64,000 bases of DNA from Gongronella butleri. Lineage: Eukaryota; Mucoromycota; Mucoromycetes; Mucorales; Cunninghamellaceae. Where the stretch lies: the NCBI GenBank assembly GCA_025201375.1, contig JAIWZP010000005.1, forward strand, positions 310,001 through 374,000. Direction: 5' to 3'. Shown in pieces: positions 46,817 to 56,362 of the stretch (the first letter of the stretch is position 1; each line of letters opens with the position of its first letter). Below the pieces are notes generated by a model. It made no database searches. It was not told the origin of the DNA and saw only the letters and a list, made by a program, of their open reading frames with translations. The translations under genes were made by a program, and so were the position numbers.

Positions 46817-47719
46817 TCAATTATAATGCACATGTAACAGGCCAAACGAGATGTTGATGAGGATGCCAGCGGTGATGCCTATCTGATGGCGGCGGTTGAA
46901 GACAGATTCCCTAAGCCAAAACAGGCAGAGGATCCCGAGAAAGAATCCAAAGATCATGCCGACAAACATTTCCTTGTATGTGCCCTGCACAGCTTCATAA
47001 AAAAAGACACGTGTGAGCGCATGGTCTCTTCTTTTCTTTTGGAAGTTCTTCTTACTGCCATCGGGAAGTGTTTCGCCGGTGTTGTCCATCCATTGCTCCT
47101 CGAGTTGACGCGCCTGTTCTGAAGATTCCTCGCCGTCGCCGTGCATCCGGTGGAATTGCGCGCGAATGTTGTTCACGTCCTGTTCGGAGAATCCAGCTTC
47201 CAGCAGCCGGTCAAAGCCAATGGGCGGCGTCATTTGTGGCTGGTCCTATATCCCATGAAAAAAACACGAAGTCAATCCATGGAAAAATGCAATGGAAACC
47301 CGTTTTTTTTATCTTCCTTACGTTTGGCCGGGTTGACGGGTGCTCAGAGACGGAGCAGTGGATAAACACAGGGGAGGGAGGGGGTATCTTTGCCTTGGTA
47401 TTATTCTCGGGCAGTCGGCCAATATCATAGTCGCTTAGCCGCTTGTTGTTTTGCAGCACTCGACCATTGTGAATGAGCCGCAGATGCTTGTCGTCCAGCT
47501 GCTGTATCGACTGTCGTATCTAAGTGAGGGGTGCACGCGGAAAAACGTGCCAAAAAGTGAGCTTTTTTTGTTCTTTTCTGTTCTTTTTCAAGGGAAAGAG
47601 GCTTTTACCTTGTCTTTCAAGGCTTGTACGGTATCAGCAGGAGCCAATTGAATGATCAGGTCCTGTCGGTCAGACCAGCGAATATGCACGTCTATGGACT
47701 CATAGAAGGAAGAGCTCAT
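46817..47719 (-). CDS. Dsc E3 ubiquitin-ligase complex subunit 3-like (ubiquitin-like + DUF2407)
   Basis: Four exons or so, about 240 residues. The N-terminal ubiquitin-like domain reads SIDVHIRWSDRQDLIIQLAP, ADTVQALKDK, IRQSIQQLDDKHLRLIHNGR and LQNNKRLSDYDI. After a linker comes the DUF2407-type segment PPIGFDRLLEAGFSEQDVNN IRAQFHR (joined without gap) with EEQWMDNTG. Two C-terminal membrane segments follow (EMFVGMIFGFFLGILCLFWL and QIGITAGILINISFGLLHV). This order matches Dsc3 of the Golgi/endosomal Dsc ligase, which in fission yeast and Aspergillus activates SREBP and degrades orphan membrane proteins. Divergently oriented to GGA with 152 bp between starts. Confidence 0.82.
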
Positions 47720-47871
47720 AGAGGCAAAAATACAAGAAAAAGAGGAGGATGAACAATGAAATCGAGCTGCGAAAATGCTAGAGACATAGCGCCGAGCGGA
47801 GACTGAAGATATATTTGCTCGCTTTTGCGTTTTCCCCGCTTTTTTTCTTCCTCTTCCCTCTTTTCACCCAT

Positions 47872-50171
47872 ATGACGCTCGCTTTACAAGACCTCATCGG
47901 TAAATCTCGCTTTTAACTTTGCAAACGCGTGCTCGTTTATTTGTCTCACTGTGTTATTTTGCTGCTTGTGTAGCTGCTGCGTGCAGCGCTGCCCGGTTTG
48001 AGCCCGATGTCGCCCTCAATATGGAGATTTGCGAGAAGATCAACGCCAAAGGCGCCGGCATGTAAGAAATTTGCTTCACATTGCGCGCCGGCATGGACTC
48101 ATGCTTCTTTTCATCGTGTTCCTCAGGCCACGCCTCGCTGCAATGACGATTGTCAAGCTAGTCAACAGCCATCGCGTCAATCAGGCGCTTCTCGCGCTCA
48201 CGGTAAGGCCAAAAAAAAGAGACTCTTAATTCTCGATGCCTGTCGCTCATTTTGATGTTGCATTTTGCAGCTGCTGGATCATTGTGTGAAGAATTGCGGG
48301 TATCCGTTCCACTTACAAATTGCGACCAAAGAGTTTTTGAATGCACTCGTGCGAAAGTTCCCCGAGAGGCCGCCTCCCGGCCTAGCGCCCGCCCCACCCC
48401 CTCGCTTCAGCACGCGGTCATCGGATGCCAACTGGAATCACTTTGAATCGTACCTCAATGGGCCTTCAGGCGTCAATCCGGTCATGACGCGCATCCTTTA
48501 CATGATCAAGGAGTGGAAAATCGGCCTTGCCGAGCTCTCGCGCTACAAAAACGACCTCATCCACATCAAGGACATGTACCGCCTTCTCCGCTACAAGGGC
48601 TATCGATTTCCAGAAATCAAAGATGCCTCCATTTCCGCATTGGCACCTGTCCAGGTGATAAAAATCGAAAAAATAGACGCGACTGCCCTGCTGACCCTGC
48701 CCCTCTTTTTTTTTTTTTTTTGCATTTTCTAGTCACTTCGATCAGCAGAGGAACTGGAGGAAGAGGACCGCGTCGCCCAGGGAGCCGTAAGCTGCTCGTT
48801 TGGCGCGTTTTTTTCTTTTTTACTAATTTTTTGTATAGAAATTGCAAGAATTGATCCGCCGCGGCCGCCCGCAGGACCTCGTGGAGGCCAATCGACTAAT
48901 GAAATTGATGACCGGCTACGACCAGCGCAAACAGGCCAATTATCACGAAATGTTCGCCGAGGAGCTTCAAAAGATAGAAAACAAAGCAAATTTGCTATAT
49001 GAAATGCTCGAGAATATCAAGCCTGGCGAGCGCGTCGACGCCAACGATATGATGGGTGTAAGGAAAAACAATGGAGAAAGAGTGTCATGGCGTGTTGGAA
49101 AAAAAAAAACGAAAAAAACCAAGAAAACCGGAGCGAATCGTGTCCTGATGCGCCTCCCTCGACGTTTAGGAACTCCAAAGCGCATGCGCAAGCGCGTTGC
49201 CAAAGATTGCAAAGATGGTCAAGGCCGAGGAGGATGAGGACAAGATTGAGGATCTGCTGCGGATCAACGATTTGATCAACAATGTGATTGCCAAATACCA
49301 AGACCTGCAAAAGGGCATTTATGACACGCACTACGACATGCACAAGGGTGCGGGCACGCACGGCACACCTGCGCCTGCCGAGCAAGCCATCAGTCTCATC
49401 GACCTCGACGACATCCCCGCATCGGATTCGGCCACAAGCAGCAATGCGCCATCCCCCGCGCCGGGCCACGCCACAATCGAGATGGACGCGCTCTCGGACC
49501 TCTTTGGTCAGGTTGCAACACCATCGTCCGTGTCGTCGTCGCGGGCAATCGCTAGTTCGAGCGACTTGCTTCAAGATTTGGCTCCATCCGCTGCCACATC
49601 CAATCATACCAGCTCCTCCACCAATGAAGCAACCCAGGCCGCCGCCAACAACTCCCTCAGCATCTTTGACGCGCCACAGACTGCCCCCGCCGCGTCAAGC
49701 GCATCAACAACCACCCCTGATCAAGGTAAAAATGAAAAATGAAAAATGAGAAAAAGACCAAACACGTGCGAATTGACGCGCCTCTTTGTTTTCAAAGTGA
49801 CACTGATCGACAAGAACGGCCTGCACGTGGTCCTGAATATCACCCAAACATCTCCACAATGGCATATCCAGGCACTATATTCGAACAGATCCAAGGCACC
49901 CATGGAAAACATGGTGTTGCACCTCGCTGCGCCAAAGGTAAAAGAAAAAAATCGCGACATGGGGCATGTGGTCTCACTTTTTTTTTTTTTTAAGTCCATG
50001 CCACTCAAGATGAGCGCGCCATCGAGCCAGGAAATCCCGCCTCAATCGCAAAAGGCCGTATTTCAAGACATTTCACTGCACAACCCGGAAGGTCAGCCGC
50101 TGCGCTTGCGCTACAAGGCCACTTACGAGCAATTCGGCGTCGCCATGGAGCTTACAGGTGAATTGGCGTAA
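47872..50171 (+). CDS. GGA clathrin adaptor (VHS-GAT-GAE)
   Basis: Nine exons (47872-47899, 47974-48061, 48127-48202, 48271-48654, 48733-48786, 48839-49057, 49170-49725, 49798-49937, 49995-50171) give 573 residues. The VHS domain runs over the first ~150 residues (CSAARFEPDVALNMEICEKI, AMTIVKLVNSHRVNQALLAL, LDHCVKNCGYPFHLQIATKE). The GAT domain follows (LQELIRRGRPQDLVEANRLM, LYEMLENIKPGERVDANDMM, RINDLINNVIAKYQDL). A Ser/Ala-rich hinge holds a clathrin-box-like acidic-leucine stretch (SLIDLDDI). The C-terminus is the GAE ear (VTLIDKNGLHVVLNITQTSP ... LRLRYKATYEQFGVAMELTG). GGAs bind Arf-GTP and ubiquitinated cargo at the trans-Golgi and deliver it to endosomes. The last hinge part and ear are duplicated at 52.9 kb. 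Confidence 0.95.
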
Positions 50172-51032
50172 TTGGGCGTTGCGCTTCACGCTCGTATTAT
50201 AGATGTTTAGATTTTTATTGCGCGTTTTGCCTCGTTTTGCCATACTTTGTCACTTTGCTTTGACTTTCTCTTAAATAACCTTGTGCTTCTTCACCGTCAC
50301 GTCAATCTCATGCACACCCTATAAAAGCTAAAATAAAAAAGCAAATCAGAAGAATTAAACGGATGGGCAACCCTATCAGCGTGGTGATCGTCTAATCGCC
50401 GCCATGTGAGCTTAGTAAAGAGCCCCCACACGCATCGAGTTAGTGCCCCTTTTGTACCGGATGCTAAGTCATGACATGGCAAGGAGAAATGTCAAAAAGT
50501 ACAGTAACGAAAAAAGCAAGGGGTGCCTCAGAAGAGGCGCATGCGCTGATTGAAAGCGCGTCGCGGACATTGAGCCATTTTCATGCAACGGCCCCTTGAC
50601 TGGCAAATCTGGGCGTTTTTGTGTTTGTGGCGCCATTGACCATCTTGTTCTTTGAAAAACAATTTAACAACGTAACGCTACGCCGGAATCAAAAGATTTT
50701 CACGATCTTTTCGATCGTGCGTCGCCGTTAACATAATGCAACCCAGGTTTTTTTTTTTTTCAGGAGACAACAAAAACAGAGCAGACTTGATGCAAGTGTT
50801 TATGCAAAATCGGCCCCTTGCATGTTTACATCCCTTTCCCAGCGTGGATCACCATCAATTACCACAATGCCTCCCTTTTTTTTTTTTTTTTTTTATTGCA
50901 GGCTAAGTTGGTGCCTTTTTTGCGTTTTTTTTTTCCGTCCTTGTTCCGCGTATAACGAGTTCTTTGTCTATAAAAGACCCACGACTGCACCATAGCCCCA
51001 ATAAAAATTGTCTCAAAGATATTACTTTAATA
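50172..51032. other. Duplicated spacer downstream of GGA
   Basis: No gene. Matches 53414-54348 by eye along most of its length, with small indels and T-run length differences. Confidence 0.6.
50969..50976 (+). promoter_or_regulatory. TATA box, secreted-protein locus copy 1
   Basis: TATAAAAG 64 nt upstream of the ATG at 51033; equivalent to TATAAAAG at 54282 upstream of the intact paralogue. Originally the promoter of the broken paralogue, now directly upstream of the inserted ORF. Confidence 0.6.
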
Positions 51033-51393
51033 ATGTATTTGCGACTGCTCCTTCTTGCATATGCCACATTGATCAGTGCTGGTTCTATCACCGTTATAAA
51101 TGACACTCCCAATGATATTTTTGTGAAAGTCAGTGCTGATGGAGATCCCTCGTCTGCTAGGACCGAATTCTTTGCTATTACTTCTAATGGTGGTTCTGAC
51201 GTATGGACTAGAAACAAGGATCAATATGTCATGATAGCTCGCGATAATCGTGCAGGCAGCCCAATCGAAACAGTCTATGGCAAAATTGATGAGAGTGTGT
51301 ACGTGAATTAACTGATCTTGATACGCACATTGTTTCTTGGTAAATAAATGTGCACTGATCTGTTTTTAAAAAAAAAAAGTTATTACTTTAATA
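51020..51393 (+). mobile_element. Retroposed mRNA-like insertion with target-site duplication
   Basis: The 13-bp sequence TATTACTTTAATA occurs at 51020-51032 and again at 51381-51393; the equivalent site in copy 2 (TATTGCTTTAGTA, 54337-54349) occurs once. Between them lies an ATG-initiated ORF, an AATAAA at 51343-51348 and a run of 11 A from 51368, immediately before the second direct repeat. This is the structure of LINE-machinery retroposition of a polyadenylated transcript. The insert begins at or next to the start codon, so it received the host promoter. Confidence 0.7.
51033..51311 (+). CDS. Small secreted protein encoded by the retroposed insert
   Basis: 92 residues. Signal peptide MYLRLLLLAYATLISAG, then a mature part of about 75 residues with no Cys: ITVINDTPNDIFVKVSADGD, EFFAITSNGGSDVWTRNKDQ, MIARDNRAGSPIETVYGK. 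Alternating hydrophobic strands and the W-x-R motif suggest a small beta-sandwich; no family is assigned. Codons are A/T-ended, unlike the G/C-ended housekeeping genes nearby. The open frame is intact, so the retrocopy could be expressed from the captured TATA promoter. Function unknown. Confidence 0.6.
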   Translation: MYLRLLLLAYATLISAGSITVINDTPNDIFVKVSADGDPSSARTEFFAITSNGGSDVWTRNKDQYVMIARDNRAGSPIETVYGKIDESVYVN

Positions 51394-51740
51394 TGCGCTC
51401 TCTCCCTGTCCTTGTGAACACCAGAATGAAATTAGTGCTACTACTGTTTTTATCCATCACCCTGGTATTAGCAGAATGGAGAACCTGTGGCAGCTATGGT
51501 CAAACAATGAAGATTTGTAGAACTAGTATGCATAGATGTAACTGGAATTTCCGAGATATGTGTGACGTAGGAAAAATCGATGGTATCACGAACCTTGCAT
51601 TCTTAGAAGCATGTCAAGGTGAGGGTGTGACTGAATCTGTCAGTTGTGATAAGGCTAGAAATAAGGTGGCTGGAATTTCTGTCAAGGTTCTCATCGCGGC
51701 AGCCAAGAAAGCCCTAGCTGCAAAAGGCACTCATGTGTGA
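51393..51740 (+). CDS. Small secreted cysteine-rich protein, possibly with chimeric N-terminus
   Basis: From the ATG at 51426 the protein is 104 residues: signal peptide MKLVLLLFLSITLVLA, then a mature domain with six Cys (WRTCGSYG, KICRTSMHRCNW, DMCDVG, EACQGE, VSCDKA) and a helical, Ala/Lys-rich end (VLIAAAKKALAAKGTHV). An in-frame upstream ATG at 51393 adds MRSLPVLVNTR, which is the start of the neighbouring secreted-protein family (compare MRALSVLVFT at 54349). This insertion therefore landed in frame just after the host start codon. The internal ATG is the natural start of the inserted gene. AATAAA occurs at 51811-51820. No known family recognised. Confidence 0.55.
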   Translation: MRSLPVLVNTRMKLVLLLFLSITLVLAEWRTCGSYGQTMKICRTSMHRCNWNFRDMCDVGKIDGITNLAFLEACQGEGVTESVSCDKARNKVAGISVKVLIAAAKKALAAKGTHV

Positions 51741-52051
51741 TAAAGATCTTGGAATCTGTTAAGTGAACGGCTTTGCCGGCCTACACATTGGCTTGCGTCG
51801 GAAATTGAATTAAATAAAGAGAATCTTGTTGAATTTAAGGAGAAGAGAGGGTAGGATGCTTGTCTGTCAAAACGACCCCTTGTTAGCGTTTTCGTTTGTG
51901 TAACATGAGAATGTGAAGTATAATATCTTCTAAATGCGAAGACTTGGCTTGTTGCTTATCTGGGCGGTGAGCTACACGGTTGCTATATGTAATTTTATTA
52001 CTGTACCCAACCCGCGAGATGTTTATAGAGGAGAGCAAAATTGAATCTAAG

Positions 52052-52183
52052 ATCATCGTCGGCAAATGCTTTTACACGGCCCTCCGACGTCAGGTCGATG
52101 ATATCGGCTCACTCAACGACACGACCCGCCAGGCCATCTCGGGGAAATCACGCAATGGTGGTCTGCGCATCGGACACATGGCT
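52052..52183 (+). pseudogene. Fragment resembling RNA polymerase second-largest subunit
   Basis: G+C-richer and coding-like against its AT-rich surroundings. Reads CFYTALRRQVDDI and then TTRQAISGKSRNGGLRIGHM. The pattern RQ..xG.SR.GGLR.G.M and the preceding 'Y..LR..V.D' match the conserved C-terminal part of Rpb2-type subunits (RLRHMV.DK ... TRQP..GRSR.GGLRFGEM). Only about 43 codons are present, flanked by unrelated DNA, so it is a captured gene fragment. Assignment is from memory of the motif and is moderate. Confidence 0.4.
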
Positions 52184-52617
52184 CACAGCTGTCGGCTCGG
52201 TTTTGGCAGCGCCCGCCGTGGAATTGAGTCATCTATTCAACAAAGCTGATGTGCTCGTTGGTCAAGTTCTAACAATGTGGAGCGTACAACTGATGGCAGC
52301 ACCACCAAGCCTGCTACCACAGTTTGCGACTTTACAACGCCCCAATTTCTCCAGCAATACAGTACTCTCAGTGCCTTGGAAAGGATTGTCTCTACCAAAA
52401 TGTTGCAGATTTCAACCCCCTTCAAGCTGTATGCTACGTGGCATGTTACTTTGTGGCATGCGGCTCTCCCGCTGGTGACCCTACCAATAGCAATGCCGGT
52501 GGATCGATGTCCGGTAACAATCCCACCACTGGTGACTCTGTCGCAAACCCTGGTGCGGAAGGTGGTGTGGGGGGTACGGGTAGTGGGGAAGGCGAGTCCA
52601 AACGGCCTTATAAATAA
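52184..52617 (+). pseudogene. Broken copy of the secreted-protein gene (copy 1)
   Basis: Aligns along its length with 54375-54786. The first ten codons are displaced to 51393-51422 by an insertion of about 760 bp. Two frameshifts follow: one base missing in the GTTGGTCAAGTTCTAAC segment (near 52265) and an extra AGTAC near 52360, so the match runs through three frames (AVGSVLAAPAVELSHLFNKA; then ERTTDGSTTKPATTVCDFTT; then GKDCLYQNVADFNPLQAVCY to the stop). The Cys positions of the intact paralogue are still present in the last frame. Recent decay is implied. Confidence 0.8.
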
Positions 52618-52892
52618 GACACACGAGCTGGTATTGCATTGTTCTAGGATGTAATGTGTCTTATCGCCACAAAAAAATAGGTAATGCTAGTATGAAGCCA
52701 TTTCTTACCATCCATCGTGTTTAAGTAGCTGGAGCTTATCATCATCCACTTTATTTACATAATAAAATTTTGCAATATGAAAAAAAAACAATTAGCAAAA
52801 TGAGAAAGAGTGAAGCAATTGATGAAAGAGCAATATTGCAAATAATGAGCAGACAGACTTCACAGCAACAATGGACACTAATTTGCCAATAA

Positions 52893-53413
52893 GCCCCTCG
52901 CCATCTTTAGCGCGCTACAGACCGCCCTCGTCGCGCCTGTCGCGCCTGTCGCATGGACAAACACCCTCGATCAAGGTAAAAAGAAAAAAAAAGTAAAAAG
53001 ACGAAGCACACTTGAATTGACGCGCCTTTTTCTTTTCAAAAGTGACGCTGATCGACAAGAACGGCCTACACGTGGTCCTGAATATCACCCAAACATCTCC
53101 ACAGTGGCATATCCAGGCACTATACTCGAACAGATCCAAGGCACCCATGGAAAACATGGTGTTGCACCTCGCTGCACCAAAGGTAAAAGAAAAAAATCGC
53201 GACATGGGGTATGTGGCCTCACTTTTTTTTTTTAAGTCCATGCCACTCAAGATGAGCGCGCCATCGAGCCAGGAAATCCCGCCTCAGTCGCAAAAGGCCG
53301 TATTTCAAGAGATTTCACTGCATAACCCAAAAGGTCAGCCGCTGCGCTTGCGCTACAAGGCCACTTACGAGCAATTCGGTGTCGCCATGGAGCTTACAGG
53401 TGAATTGGCGTGA
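52893..53413 (+). pseudogene. Duplicated 3' fragment of GGA (GAE ear only)
   Basis: Contains a decayed piece of the hinge exon (52893-52975), then exon 8 (53043-53182) and exon 9 (53237-53413) equivalents. Both have the same lengths (140 and 177 nt), splice sites and stop as the parent gene. Only a few residues differ (QDIS to QEIS, PEG to PKG). There is no VHS or GAT part and no start codon at the proper place, so it is most likely a pseudogene, although the ear frame is open. If transcribed, it could only make a partial ear. Confidence 0.85.
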
Positions 53414-54281
53414 TGGAGCCTTGCGCTTCGCGCTCGTATTATAGATGTTTAGATTTTTTTTGGCTCGTTTTGGCTCATTTTACCATACTTCGTCACTTTT
53501 GCTTTGACTTTTTTTTTTTTTTAAAAATCCTGTGCTTCTTCCCGGGCACGTCAATTCCACCCTATAAAAAGCTAAAATAAAAAAGCAAATCCAAAGTATG
53601 AAAACGGATGAACAACTTTATCGGGGTGCTGATCGTAAGGAGGCCAAAACGCATCGAACTAGTACCCATTTTGCCCTAGATGTGCAAAATCATGACATGG
53701 CTATGATAGGAGAATGGTCAAAAAATAAAGAAAAAAGCAAGGGGCGCATGCGTTGACTGAAAGCGCGTCGCGGACATTGAATCACTTTCATGCTACAGCC
53801 CCTGGCAGGCAATTCTGGGCTCGTTTTTGTTTGTGGCGCCATTGACCATCTTATTCCTTGAAATACACTTTTAACAACGGTACATTGCGTAGAAATCAAG
53901 ATCAATCCGACCACAATTTTCTCAATCGTGTGCGTCGCCGTTAAAAGCACGCAACCCATGTTGTTTTCAGGCTTCTGCCCTTTTTTTTTTTTTCCAATAG
54001 AGGTAAGTAAAATGCAAAGCAGAATTGATGCAAGTGTTTATGCAAAATCAGCCCCTTGCATATTTTACACTCCTAGCCATGATTGATCACCATCAATTAC
54101 GGCAATGTCTCCTTTTTTTTTTTTTTTTTTACTGTTGGCGCAGCGGCTGGCTCTTTGCCACACCTCTTATACCATCAGAAGAGGAATCATGCACAAATCA
54201 TGCACGTGTTATTGGTTACGCGTTTTTGTCTTTTTTTTTTTTTTTTTTTGTTTTTTTTTTGCGCACTATGAATCTTTTGTC

Positions 54282-54289
54282 TATAAAAG
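54282..54289 (+). promoter_or_regulatory. TATA box of the intact secreted-protein gene
   Basis: TATAAAAG 67 nt before the ATG at 54349, in the duplicated promoter segment (compare 50969). Confidence 0.6.
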
Positions 54290-54348
54290 ATCAACGACAG
54301 CACGACCTAGGCCTCAGTAAAATTCTTCTCGAAAGTTATTGCTTTAGT

Positions 54349-54786
54349 ATGCGCGCTCTCTCTGTCCTTGTATTCACAGTTGTTGGTTCGGTTTTGGCGG
54401 CGCCCGCAGTGGAATTGAGTCGTCTTTTCGACAAAGCTGGTATCCTCGGTGATCAGGTCACTGGAGATGTGGAACGTACAATTGATGATAGCGGCGCCGC
54501 CAAGCCTGTTGCCACCGCTTGCAACATTACAGCGCCCCAATTTCTCCAGCAATACTCTCAATGCCTTGCAAAGGATTGTGCCTACAAAAACATTGCAGAT
54601 GTCAATGTTCTTCAGGTTGTATGCTACGTGAAATGTCACTTGAAGGCGTGCGGCGCTCCCTTGGGTGGCTCTACGGACAACAACGCCGGTGGATCGATGT
54701 CCGGTGACAATCCCACCGCTGGTGGCGCTGGTGCCATCCCTGGAGCGGAAGGTAGTGGGGGAGACTCCACCAAGCCAATTTATTGA
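54349..54786 (+). CDS. Small secreted protein with six-cysteine core and Gly-rich tail
   Basis: 145 residues, no intron. Signal peptide MRALSVLVFTVVGSVLAAP; then an acidic helical part (VELSRLFDKAGILGDQVTGD); then the core TACNITAPQFLQQYSQCLAK and DCAYKNIADVNVLQVVCYVK with CHLKACGAP, giving six Cys with C-x4-C and C-x3-C pairs. The tail is Gly/Ser/Asn-rich (NNAGGSMSGDNP, GAEGSGGDSTKPIY). No family recognised. Small, Cys-paired, secreted and in a duplicated, fast-changing locus, it resembles effector-like or cell-wall-associated proteins in general form; this is inference. A paralogue is broken at 52184-52617 and a possible distant relative lies at 56363. Confidence 0.75.
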   Translation: MRALSVLVFTVVGSVLAAPAVELSRLFDKAGILGDQVTGDVERTIDDSGAAKPVATACNITAPQFLQQYSQCLAKDCAYKNIADVNVLQVVCYVKCHLKACGAPLGGSTDNNAGGSMSGDNPTAGGAGAIPGAEGSGGDSTKPIY

Positions 54787-56271
54787 TTAAGGCATACGAG
54801 CTGGCATCGCGTTGTTCTAGAATGTGATGTGTCTTTTCGCCTCAAAAAAAAATTGATAATGCTATTATGAAGCCATTTCTTTTGCCATTCACTGTGTTCA
54901 AGTAATTCAAATGTTGGAGCCTATCATCATGCACTTTATTCACGAAATAAAATTGCAAATTGAAAAAAAAACAATGTCGTCGTTGATGAAAGAGAAATGT
55001 CGCAAATAACGGAAACAATGAGCGGCCAGACTTTACAAAAAGGGCAATTCAATACTTATGGCATGCCAAGTAATTTGCGGCTGTTGCAGCCTATACAGTA
55101 ACTAACACATGGCGAGCAACACATGGCGACGCATGGCGCGGAAGAAGAAATTGATGAAGAAGGCAGCAGTCAGCAATCTGTAAGACATCAGGGGCAATCG
55201 GGCAAATTACATTCATAGCCGACACGCCAGAGCAGAGCAATCTACTGTAAATGGGCAGCGTTTACTTTAAAAAACGGCTGGCGGCAGAGGTCTTAGAAGC
55301 GGCAAAGAGGAAAGCCAGGGCAATAATCATGGACGAATATTTCCATTTTTTGATCAGTAGACGTCCTGTAGAGGTCTTTTGGAGTGGTGGAAGAAGACGA
55401 AGAATGAGAGCCAACCATTACCAGACATGTTATTGCCTTCTTATTATACCTTTCGACTTTTCAATGATCGTCATCATCTTTCATATATAAATAATATCAT
55501 TGCAGGTTCGATCTTTTCCAAGAGCATCTCGCATTGCAGACGCCTCAACAAGACAGCATGGTGGAACTATGATAAACTAATCCTATTCGTTTTAAAGCAT
55601 TCTCTCACTCTCCCACCCTCTTAGACAACACAGTGATTTGGCTAGATCACCTCTTCTCTTGCACGTTTCCTTCGGCCAATTACCAAATCTTGCAGGATTC
55701 GTCAATGTCAGCTCATTTCGATCGCGGTGGTTGTAAAATCTCAAAAAACTCGGGCCATGGACAATCAATTGGTTCATGTGCTCTTAAGATAGTATATCTA
55801 CAGCGCTTTCATTAGCGCCACACGATGCGCCTTCTTTTCTTTTTCTTCATTCAAAGCCTATGATAGCATCTTCTTCTCGGCAAAACAACATTTTTTTGTG
55901 TAAAAAGCTGATTTTCGAGCGAATAATGCAAGGGGTGGCGTGGGCGACGGAGTGCAAAGAAACGCGCAAGCGCGTGAAAAGAAACCAGGGGTTGAAATGC
56001 TGCTCGCATCTACGATCGCTCACGTTGATCCCGCCTCTTTTTATTGTTTTTTTTATTTTTCTGCAGTCGCAATAAGGTTTTGAGGAGTGGCCAACGGGAG
56101 CCAAGGGGGCCATTTGTTGCAAAAAGGCGGTGTCTCCTTAAACCGGGCGAAAATGAGGTGCAGTGGGCACTCCTTTCTTTGATGTTCATAGGAAAATAGG
56201 AGACGAATCTATCCAATGGAGCGCATCTCAAAATATGCACATAGGACACTATCGAAAAGATGCGCGTGGCG
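54787..56271. other. Interval between the secreted-protein genes
   Basis: 3' flank (duplicated to about 55050), then unique DNA. An open frame at 55251-55490 (MGSVYFKKRLAAEVLEAAKR ...) has no recognised domain and no clear promoter; kept only as a doubtful candidate. Nothing else recognised. Confidence 0.3.
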
Positions 56272-56279
56272 TATAAAAG
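56272..56279 (+). promoter_or_regulatory. TATA box of secreted-protein gene at 56363
   Basis: TATAAAAG 91 nt upstream of the start codon. Confidence 0.5.
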
Positions 56280-56362
56280 AGACGGGTTGCGAGCAGTAGG
56301 GCCCCCCATTGCGTTCCCTCTACTTGATTTTTTTGTACCAATCCCGTGTAAAAAAAAAAAAA

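Larger units (their letters stand above)
49655..52890 (+). repeat. Tandem segmental duplication, copy 1
   Basis: Direct repeat of 52893-55050. It contains the last GGA exons, the spacer 50172-51030, the broken secreted-protein gene and its 3' flank. Similar blocks include GCTCGTATTATAGATGTTTA (50190 region / 53430 region), ATTGATGCAAGTGTTTATGC-type sequence, the TATA region and the 3' flank with ATGAAGCCATTTCTT. Copy 1 is about 1.1 kb longer because of two insertions. Confidence 0.85.
52893..55050 (+). repeat. Tandem segmental duplication, copy 2
   Basis: Partner of 49655-52890. It begins inside what was the GGA hinge exon and ends in the 3' flank of the intact secreted-protein gene (last similar blocks near GATGAAAGAG and GAGCGGCCAGACTT). 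Same orientation and gene order as copy 1. Confidence 0.85.

Noticed and set aside
55251..55490. 79-codon frame MGSVYFKKRLAAEVLEAAKR...
   Set aside because: No domain, promoter or homologue recognised and the C-terminal part is low-quality AT-rich sequence; left as doubtful.
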